64,000 bases of DNA, from positions 216,708-280,707 of the forward strand of contig BDSI01000150.1 of the NCBI GenBank assembly GCA_003117195.1. Direction: 5' to 3'. Positions 56,070-64,000 of this stretch are shown one piece after another; the first letter of the stretch is position 1, and each line of letters begins with the position of its first letter. The notes beneath the pieces were generated by a model. It was not told where the DNA came from. It did not search any database and saw nothing but the letters and a program-made list of their open reading frames with translations. The stretch is from Eudorina sp. 2006-703-Eu-15 (Eukaryota > Chlorophyta > Chlorophyceae > Chlamydomonadales > Volvocaceae). The position numbers and the translations under genes are program-made.

Positions 56070-56460
56070 TGCGACCAATGCCGAGGCAGCACCACTCTTG
56101 GGGCTGCGGGGTGGCCCAAGCAGTCGTCGTGGACATCGAGGCAAGAATCGGGATGGGCATCCACAGACAGCAAATCTGGCTGGCCAGCGACCGATGGGGG
56201 CGGCCCGGTAGACATCCAACGGCGGCAAACGGAAGATGCAGAGGGAATGGCCGCCCGGCGGGCGGTGGTGGATTTTTGGAGCCGGCACTACGGGTTTGCG
56301 GAGCTGGGCACACCGAGGAAGGTCAGCGGTCGGGACGACACACCCCATCTCGAAGGTACCCGCTACCCGGTAGCTGCCTGGTGTGCCGAGACCCTTTGCC
56401 ACCAGGACAGGATAACTAGCCGAACATCATCAGTGGCCTCAGTGGGGACGGGGCGATAAC
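56070..56460 (+). pseudogene. Protein-coding remnant, probably from a transposon
   Basis: Two plus frames share the signal: AVVVDIEARIGMGIHRQQIW then, after a shift near 56,200, VDIQRRQTEDAEGMAARRAV, VDFWSRHYGFAELGTP and EGTRYPVAAWCAETL. This pattern of two consecutive protein-like frames suggests a frameshifted gene fragment. No family recognised. Confidence 0.35.
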
Positions 56461-56809
56461 GTGACGACTGGGCCCTTGTTGAGGCTGGGAAGTTCTTGGC
56501 CCGGAGAGGCATTCCGGACAGATAGATCCTTGATGGTGGCTCGCGAGCCCCCGTCGCCTTTCCACGAGTACGGGCCACCCCGCCGGAGACGGGAGCCGGT
56601 CTTGGCCGTGGTGGTGATTCGCGAACGAATAGGGGCCGGAAACTCCCCCTAAATGGGGTATATCCTTGGCTAGGGCTGGTCCCCAGGAACAGGGTACCTA
56701 GGGTTTCACGGTAGAGTGGGTGCGGGGGATACTTCGGTGCACTTTGTGTATGGCGGGGGGGAGGTAAATTGAGAAAAACAAATAAACCCGCAGAACGAAC
56801 CCGATGGGG

Positions 56810-57230
56810 GGGGTCATCTACGGTAATGGCACTCTGTACAGAGATCCGCGGTTCGAATATCGACTCCTTCCCCGCCATGTGAAACCGAGGGTCTGGCGCG
56901 GTTTTCAGGAGAGGCAAACCTGGCGCGCTGGTAACCTGGTGTGTTGGCCGGTATGGCTGCATGACCCTCCGAGGGTGGTGGAGGATGGGTGCGCAGTCCT
57001 TTGGTAGGGGTTGATGAGATGAGGCGCCTACGAGCTATCTGGGCCCGTTGGAACACCCGGTCGGGACTCGGTCCACCTTGTAAAGGTTACTACTACTTGT
57101 GGAGCCTGTCCGGTGCGCAAAAGTGGCGCGGTTTCGTTTTTGCAGTTTACAGTGCGGAGGCTGCTGCTGTCACCGATGACCCGCGGGATCCACTTTTACA
57201 TCATTAATTAATAGAAGTGGGAGCGGACGC
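56810..57230 (+). repeat. Repeat R2, copy 1, encoding the AVTDDPRDPL C-terminus
   Basis: From ~56,905 (GGCAAACCTGGCGCGCTGG) to the ATTAATTAATAGAAGTG end, it matches 61,136-61,440 directly and 60,360-60,120 in inverted orientation (partly). The last frame reads GPPCKGYYYLWSLSGAQKW, then RGFVFAVYSAEAAAVTDD, then PRDPLLHH and a stop at 57,205, apparently the end of a mobile element's protein. Confidence 0.75.
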
Positions 57231-57724
57231 AAAAGGCAATGGAGCAGGGGTTTGGTATGTTGTCATAATTATTATACCCAATGGCATTTTGCAGCGGACT
57301 TCATCTCTTCAAGACATTTTAACGGCATGACATGCAAACCTGGAATGCAACCGTGGCTCGGGAGTCGGAACCACCGTCGGAAAGTGACTGGCGCTGCCAT
57401 GGAGTTGCGTGTGCAGGGGTCGCCTGCAAGGGTCGTATGCTGTTCCAAGCTGCGAGCAAATAGGGAGAGTGTTCTTGGGTAGAATTTTATTGGTAAGGCG
57501 GGATAAGGCTCCTGGCTCAATGCACTGTCAGCCAGTCGCACGCGCCCAACCGCACGCTGGATGGCATCTGCATCCCGTTCTGCACATTGACCCACATGAG
57601 CGTCCGTGTTGCCACGCTCCAATTCTATTAACTTCTATTATTTGCATTGCACGAATATGGCAACTTCGCGCGTGTCGCAACACTCTGCACTCTGACACTG
57701 CCCCTCTGTTGCCATGATTGACCG

Positions 57725-57752
57725 CAATTGTGTATAACATTATACACAATTG
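57725..57752. repeat. Perfect 13-bp inverted repeat
   Basis: CAATTGTGTATAA and its exact complement flank a 2-base centre. The palindrome's other arm carries it at about 63,758-63,786 with a slightly different centre. Confidence 0.9.
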
Positions 57753-58486
57753 TTGTCTGAGGACCCATAGGGCAAATCGTATAGTGCACGGCCCTTTGAA
57801 TTGCGAGTCGTCGTCGTGATTTCGGACGTTGAATGGAAAATGCGCAAAAGGCGTGATTGTTACTTGGTTATTTACAATGAAATCATACATGATTTTTTAC
57901 TCAACCATGTTTAATGAAAAATAAAAGAAACGTGCTTTATGGTGCTGAACAGTCAGAAACTTGGTCAGAAGTGTGAGCGACCCGATAACTTTTATATAAT
58001 CAATGACCATGCAACCTGAATCGTTTTTGTGTTTGATCAATAAGATGTTATGATTGCTTAATTGTAAAATTATAAATTCAGCCAGCAGAAATACAATGTC
58101 CGGAAGGAACGAACAGAAAGCGTTTCTGATGACTGAACAGCATGACTTCACAACAACCAACGCGAGTTAGCATTTAGTACCAATAACTTGTAAATTCTAC
58201 ATATGTTAGTTCTCAGGCAGCGCTTTGGTGATGCCTTTGGCACATCCCTCCCGCAATACGATAGTATACTTGTATGAATGAAACTTACCACAGCTCTGAT
58301 TGATCACAGCTCTGCCGCTTGCAACTTTTTTACGTGATGAACTTCATGCTGCCTTCTGAGGCAAGATTACACAGACGACGCAAGTACACCAAATCCGCAT
58401 CGAATTGTTCGGCCGTTACTTCGTCAGCCGTACTTCAACGTCGTTTTTGCACAATACATTCAAACTCATGCCGGACATCATGAAAA

Positions 58487-60362
58487 TTGAAAGCCATATC
58501 TGCATTTCAAGGGATTGACACCCGGCTCGACTGCAAAGCAACCCACTGCGGAGACGGGCTGGCGCAGTGCCTGGCGCCCCGATCATCGCCGGCTTTTATC
58601 CTGTGCTCTAATAGCTTCATTGGCATCGTTGGTCGACGAGCGGTGGCGGGCTCAGCGCATCACAGTCGATGTTGAAACGCTTTGCGCAATGTTTTCGCTG
58701 CGACACGAGGACCACGCGCGACCTTGAGGAGCTTCCGTTCACGGGCTGCGGTCCTGAGGAACGGCGCTCGGCTCACCAAGGGCCCGCCTTGCGCTTACTA
58801 ACGCGCGCCGACATTTTGGGTTATGCCGAGTCATCTCGACCTGTCCTGGTGTTCGCCAACAGCGAGGCTCCTGGCAGCGGCAAGACTGCGGCGCAGAACT
58901 CGGCCGACCAACAGAACCCAGTGTCCAGAGGTCACAGCCGCGCGGCGCTCGTCTACTGCAACCGAGCGGCGGCATGCTTGCTCGGGTTGGATTTGGGTGA
59001 TAAGCGGGTCGGCGTCGCAACGCAGCCAGAAGCGTCCCTGAGGCGGCTCTTGACCGAACTCTCGGTCTTGGACTGTCCTTTCCTGCCTTTGGTGGGCGAG
59101 GTCCTCCAACTCCATGAAGCCGGAGCAGAAGCAGCCGCTGTCACAGCTGCCCTGGACGCCCTCAGGGCGGCAGCGCCGATTCGCGTGCGGCTCAACCGCA
59201 ATGCGGCAATGCACGCTTCACGGGGGGATGCAAGCCCTGCAGCGGCGGCATCAGCGTCCCCGCGGGGTACACTGCCACCTCCAACCCGACCACCAGCGAT
59301 GCCTCCAAGTCATACACACGGAGGCGGTCATGTACAAACGGAGCCTTGGCAACCGCGGCAGCAACTGCTTGTTTCGACTCGCAACTGCCGCTGTCGAAGA
59401 GGCCACGAGCCGGCTGCCACAGAGTCAGCAGCAGCAGGAAGCGGCTCCGGGCTTGTGGACGTCACGAAGCAGTGGTCGTCCGGTGGACTCATCTGCTGTC
59501 AAAGCCACTCGTACTGTCAGTACCGCCGCCGCAGAATGTCAGCAGCAGCAGCAGCAGGGCAAGCTCCCGGGTGACCAGGGCAGGGTGCCAGACGCCTTCA
59601 GTGATGATGGCGACTGTGACTATGTGCTGTGCCCTGCTGTCGTGGCCGTGTTCGGCAACAGTCAGGACAGCGCCTCCAGTGCGACAGGTGCTCCGCGTGG
59701 CATCCCTGCCAGTGGTGTTAATGTCGATGCCGGTGTGGCTGCTGGTGTTGCGGCGGGCCCGGCGGCCGTTAGCGGCAGTTGTGAGGCGGCCAGCGGCGCC
59801 GCCGCAGCACGCAGACGCGTTGGGAGTGCGACGGGGACCCGGACGGCACCCGACGCGGTCAGCCAGCAGCGTATCTCGATCCAGGGAGCCGTGCCCGCCC
59901 GCGCCGCCCTTGGAGGGGACTGCTGCCGGCAGTCCGCATGGGGCAGTGGTGGCGATCGAGCCCGTCTTGCCTGTGGCTGAGAAGGCCATCCCAGATTCGA
60001 CCACCACCAAGATAGGGGACCTCCTGGTTCCCAATGAGCCTGCTTCAATTTCATCAGTGGCGGTATTGGCGGAGGCGGAGGCAGTGACAAGCGTGTTCAA
60101 TGCAGGTGGCATAGGCCAGCAGCAGCCATTGCACCTTGACACTCCGCTTTTGCGCACCGGACAGGCTCCACAAGTAGTAGTAACCTTTACAAGGTGGACC
60201 GAGTCCCGACCGGGTGTTCCAACGGCCCACATAGCTCGTAGGCGCCTCATCTCATCAACCCCTACCAAAGGACTGCGCACCCATCCTCCACCACCCTCGG
60301 AGGGTCATGCAGCATACCGGCCAACACACCAGGTTACCAGCGCGCCAGTTTGCCTCTCCTGA
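58487..60362 (+). pseudogene. Degenerate ORF locus in left palindrome arm
   Basis: The open frame 58,669-59,574 begins MLKRFAQCFRCDTRTTRDLE and includes ILGYAESSRPVLVFANSEAP, RAALVYCNRAAACLLGLDLG and LQLHEAGAEAAAVTAALDAL. Coding character then appears in other frames up to 60,362 (RGSNCLFRLATAAVEEATSR; AFSDDGDCDYVLCPAVVAVF). LVYCNRAAACLLGL faintly recalls a PAS/MEKHLA-type core, but I would not assign it. The second arm carries the same locus with different indels, so at least one copy is broken. Either the locus is a spliced gene or a frameshifted one; sequence alone does not decide. Confidence 0.4.
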
Positions 60363-60651
60363 CAAGTAGGGGTCGGCTTCCTCGAAGCCGGAAAAGGGCG
60401 GGGCCCCTATAATCCGTACAGGCCGCTTGCTTTAGAAGGAAAACTCTATTACCGCGCAACAGTGTGAGAGAGTGAAAGGTTGACATTGGGGGTGTCGTTG
60501 ATGTTGAAGGGGGATCGGCGTGCATAGATTCACCAAGCCCAAACACGTCGGCAGCCCCGAAACCATCCTGCAGTACGCGCCGCGGGCGACGGCGGTCACC
60601 GTATCGGCACTATGGTAACGATAGTCGCTTCTGCACTACCACATCCGTCTG
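60361..60651 (+). repeat. Repeat R1, copy 2 (truncated)
   Basis: Direct copy of the first 291 bases of R1, ending at ACATCCGTCTG where the palindrome arm ends. Confidence 0.85.
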
Positions 60652-61129
60652 GGTCTCACCGCGGCTTTTCGCACCTGTTTTTGCGCTTACATTTGATATG
60701 TACTATTGATAGCAAACTTTAGAGGTTCACGTCTGCTGCGAGCGTGCAACTGAAAGGTTGCATGCCTGCGACGGACCAAACAACTACAGTTTCACGGCAA
60801 AACAAGGATGCTTCAAGCTTGCTTTGTGATCATCTGCTTGACAGACGGATGTGGTAGTGCAGAGGCGACTATCGTTACCATAGAGCCGATACGGTGACCG
60901 CCGTCGCCCGTGGCGCGTACTGCAGGATGGTTTCGGGCTGCGACGTGTTTGGGCTTGGTGAATCTATGCAGCGCCGATCCCCCTTCAACATCAACGACAC
61001 CCCCAATGTCAACCTTCACTCTCTCACACTGTTGCGCGGTAATAGAGTTTTCCTTCTAAAGCAAGCGGCCTGTACGGATTATAGGGGCCCGCCCTTTTTC
61101 CGGCTTCGAGGAAGCCGACCCTACTTGTC
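60652..61129 (-). repeat. Repeat R1, copy 3 (complete, inverted)
   Basis: Reads as R1 on the minus strand from GACAAGTAGGG at 61,129 to GCGGTGAGACC at 60,652. The palindrome spacer (60,652-60,841) is therefore just the distal ~190 bases of this copy, which the left arm's copy lacks. Confidence 0.85.
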
Positions 61130-61135
61130 AGGAGA

Positions 61136-61440
61136 GCAAACCTGGCGCGCTGGTAACCTGGTGTGTTGGCCGTATGGCTGCATGACCCTCCCGAGGGTGG
61201 TGGAGGATGGGTGCGCAGTCCTTTGGTAGGGGTTGATGAGATGAGGCGCCTACGAGCTATGTGGGCCCGTTGGAACACCCGTCGGGACTCCGGTCCACCT
61301 TGTAAAGGTTACTACTACTTGTGGAGCCTGTCCGGTGCGCAAAAGCGGCGCGGTTTCGTTTTTGCAGTTTACAGTGCGGAGGCTGCTGCTGTCACCGATG
61401 ACCCGCGGGATCCACTTTTACATCATTAATTAATAGAAGT
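61136..61440 (+). repeat. Repeat R2, copy 2 with AVTDDPRDPL ORF end
   Basis: Direct copy of ~56,905-57,215. It encodes GPPCKGYYYLWSLSGAQKR then GFVFAVYSAEAAAVTDD then PRDPLLHH-stop (61,429). Confidence 0.8.
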
Positions 61441-61916
61441 GCCTCCGCCTCCGCCAATACCGCCTGATGAAATTGAAGCAGGCTCATTGGGAACCAGGAG
61501 GTCCCTATCTTGGTGGTGGTCGAATCTGGGATGGCCTTCTCAGCCACAGGCAAGACGGGCTCGATCGCCACCACTGCCCCATGCGGACTGCCCGGCAGCA
61601 GTCCCCTCCAAGGGCGGCGCGGCGGGCGCACGGCTCCCTGGATCGAGATACGCTGCTGGCTGACCGCGTCGGGTGCCGTCCGGGTCCCCGTCGCACTCCC
61701 AACGCGTCTGCGTGCTGCGGCGGCGCCGCTGGCCGCCTCACAACTGCCGCTAACGGCGCCGGGCCCGCCGCAACACCAGCAGCCACACCGGCATCGACAT
61801 TAACACCACTGGCAGGGATGCCACGCGGAGCACCTGTCGCACTGGAGGCGCTGTCCTGACTGTTGCCGAACACGGCCACGACAGCAGGGCACAGCACATA
61901 GTCACAGTCGCCATCA

Positions 61917-63002
61917 TCACTGAAGGCGTCTGGCACCTGCCTGGTCACCCGGGAGCTTGCCCTGCTGCTGCTGCTGCTGACATTCTGCGGCGGCGGTACT
62001 GACAGTACGAGTGGCTTTTGACAGCAGATGAGTCCACCGGACGACCACTGCTTCGTGACGTCCACAAGCCCGGAGCCGCTTCCTGCTGCTGCTGACTCTG
62101 TGGCAGCCGGCTCGTGGCCTCTTCGACAGCGGCAGTTGCGAGTCGAAACAAGCAGTTGCTGCCGCGGTTGCCAAGGCCGTTTGTACATGACCGCCTCCGT
62201 GTGTATGACTTGGAGGCATCGCTGGTGGTCGGGTTGGAGGTGGCAGTGTACCCCCGGCGGGACGCTGATGCCGCCGCTGCAGGGCTTGCATCCCCCCGTG
62301 AAGCGTGCGTTGCCGCATTGTGGTTGAGCCGCACGCGAATCGGCGCTGCCGCCCTGATTGCGTCCAGGGCAGCTGTGACAGCGGCTGCTTCTGCTCCGGC
62401 TTCATGGAGTTGGAGGACCTCGCCACCAAAGGCAGGAAAGGACAGTCCAAGACCGAGAGTTCGGTCAAGAGCCGCCTCAGGGACGCTTCTGGCTGCGTTG
62501 CGACGCCGACCCGCTTATCACCCAAATCCAACCCGAGCAAGCATGCCGCCGCTCGGTTGCAGTAGACGAGCGCCGCGCGCTGTGACCTCTGGACACTGGG
62601 TTCTGTTGGTCGGCCGAGTTCTGCGCCCGCAGTCTTGCCGCTGCCAGGAGCCTCGCTGTTGGCGAACACCAGGACAGGTCGAGATGACTCGGCATAACCC
62701 AAAATGTCGGCGCGCGTTAGTAAGCGCAAGGCGGGCCCTTGGTGAGCCGAGCGCCGTTCCTCAGGACGCGCAGCCGTGAACGGAAGCTCCTCAAGGTCGC
62801 GCGTGGTCCTCGTGTCGCAGCGAAAACATTGCGCAAAGCGTTTCAACATCGACTGTGATGCGCTGAGCCGCCACCGCTCGTCGACCAACGATGCCAATGA
62901 AGCTATTAGAGCACAGGATAAAAGCCGGCGATGATCGGGGCGCCAGGCACTGCGCCAGCCCGTCTCCGCAGTGGGTTGCTTTGCAGTCGAGCCGGGTGTC
63001 AA
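61917..63002 (-). pseudogene. Degenerate ORF locus in right palindrome arm
   Basis: Mirror copy of the left-arm ORF. The frame is open for 361 codons and shares ADILGYAESSRPVLVFANSE and ALVYCNRAAACLLGLDLG. Between these it reads AGAELGRPTEPSVQRSQ where the left copy reads AAQNSADQQNPVSRGHS, because a +1 and a -1 indel compensate. After LPLV the two copies use different frames. Function unknown. Confidence 0.4.
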
Positions 63003-64000
63003 TCCCTTGAAATGCAGATATGGCTTTCAATTTCATGATGTCCGGCATGAGTTTGAAGTTTTGTGGCAAAAACGACGTTGAAGTACGGCTGACGAAGTAA
63101 CGGCCGAACAATTCGATGCGGATTTGGTGTACTTGCGTCGTCTGTGTAATCTTGCCTCAGAAGGCAGCATGAGTTCATCATGTAAGAAAGTTGCAAGCGG
63201 CAGAGCTGTGATCAATCAGAGCTGTGGTAAGTTTCATTCATACAAGTAAACTATCGTATTGCGGGAGGATGTGCCAAAGGCATCACCAACGCGCTGCCTG
63301 AGAACTAACATATGTAGAATTTACAAGTTATTGGTACTAAATGCTAACTCGCGTTGGTTGTTGTGAAGTCATGCTGTTCAGTCATCAGAAACGCTTTCTG
63401 TTCGTTCCTTCCGGACATTGTATTTCTGCTGGCTGAATTTATAATTTTACAATTAAGCAACATAACATCTTATTGATCAAACACAAAAACGATTCAGGTT
63501 GCATGGTCATTGATTATATAAAGTTATCGGGTCGCTCACACTTCTGACCAAGTTCTGACTGTTCAGCACCATAAAGCACGTTTCTTTTATTTTCATTAAA
63601 CATGATTGAGTAAAAAATCATGTATGATTTCATTGTAAATAACCAAGTAACAATCACGCCTTTTGCGCATTTTCCATTCAGTGACGTCCGAAATCACGAC
63701 GACGACTCGCAATTCAAAGGCCGTGCACTATACGATTTGCCCTATGGGTCCTCAGACAACAATTGTGTATAATGTTTATACACAATTGCGGTCAATCATG
63801 GCAACAGAGGGGCAGTGTCAGAGTGCAGAGTGTTGCAACACCGCGAAGTTGCCATATTCGTGCAATGCAAATAATAGAAGTTAATAGAATTGGAGCGTGG
63901 CAACACGGACGCTCATGTGGGTCAACGTGCAGAACGGGATGCAGATGCCATCAGCGTGCGGTTGGGCGCGTGCGACTGGCTGACAGTGCATTGATCCAGG

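Larger units (their letters stand above)
57511..60651 (+). repeat. Left arm of the giant palindrome
   Basis: Reverse complement of 60,842-64,000, with scattered substitutions and small indels. The homology may extend further left than 57,511 because the right arm is cut by the window edge. The arm contains an AT-rich block (57,800-58,330), a GC-rich coding-like block (58,480-60,360) and part of R1. Its end at 60,651 falls inside R1. Confidence 0.95.
60842..64000 (-). repeat. Right arm of the giant palindrome (cut by window edge)
   Basis: Pairs with 57,511-60,651. A ~100-bp segment (61,338-61,440, CGCGGTTTCG...AATAGAAGTG, the R2 end) replaces ~65 unrelated bases in the left arm. The arm still matches at base 64,000, so the true palindrome is longer than the window shows. 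Confidence 0.95.

Noticed and set aside
1..64000. tRNA, rRNA, riboswitch or organelle genes
   Set aside because: No cloverleaf with conserved T-loop, no rRNA core sequence and no organelle gene was recognised by eye; a tRNAscan or Rfam run would be needed to exclude small RNAs.

Overview
The window looks like nuclear DNA of a green alga of the volvocine/chlamydomonad type. The gene space is GC-rich and alanine/glycine-biased. Genes are split by many GT-AG introns that are rich in microsatellites, and the recognisable proteins are eukaryotic (ERO1, expansin, flavin monooxygenase, RS/RGG protein). Species assignment is inference. No bacterial operons, rRNA, tRNA or CRISPR array were recognised.

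Region 1 to 36.6 kb is host gene space. I rebuilt six multi-exon genes by matching splice sites and reading phase. They are: a flavin-containing monooxygenase-like gene (minus, 3' end off the left edge); a signal-anchored glycosyltransferase-like gene (plus, 8.4-10.8 kb); an RS/RGG coiled-coil protein (minus, 13.0-15.4 kb); an expansin with only the first expansin domain (minus, 18.0-20.5 kb); ERO1, the ER thiol oxidase (minus, 23.6-28.2 kb, ten exons); and a conserved-looking all-coiled-coil protein with a 21-nt exon (plus, 28.9-34.8 kb). FMO/glycosyltransferase and ERO1/coiled-coil are divergent pairs that share upstream regions.

Region 36.6 to 43.6 kb is AT-richer and gene-poor. It holds broken transposon pieces, including a C-terminal peptide (AVTDDPRDPL type) that recurs at four places in the window, and one copy of a ~0.5 kb repeat (R1).

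Region 43.6 to 55.7 kb is the most striking part: a Ty3/gypsy-type retrotransposon with an unusual domain set. The order is gag with zinc knuckles, degenerate aspartic protease, two hydrophobic segments, reverse transcriptase, RNase H, a cytosine-C5 DNA methyltransferase domain, integrase, a PHD finger, a Tudor/chromo-like segment, and an unrecognised C-terminal ORF. A methyltransferase sits between RNase H and integrase in the same reading frame. The element carries three in-frame stops and two or more frameshifts, so this copy is probably dead. Its 5' end bears a ~500-bp inverted duplication.

Region 55.7 to 64.0 kb holds repeat remnants and a >6.3-kb palindrome (arms 57,511-60,651 and 60,842-64,000, spacer 190 bp) that runs off the right edge. 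It is built from two copies of the same mobile or duplicated locus joined tail to tail at R1.
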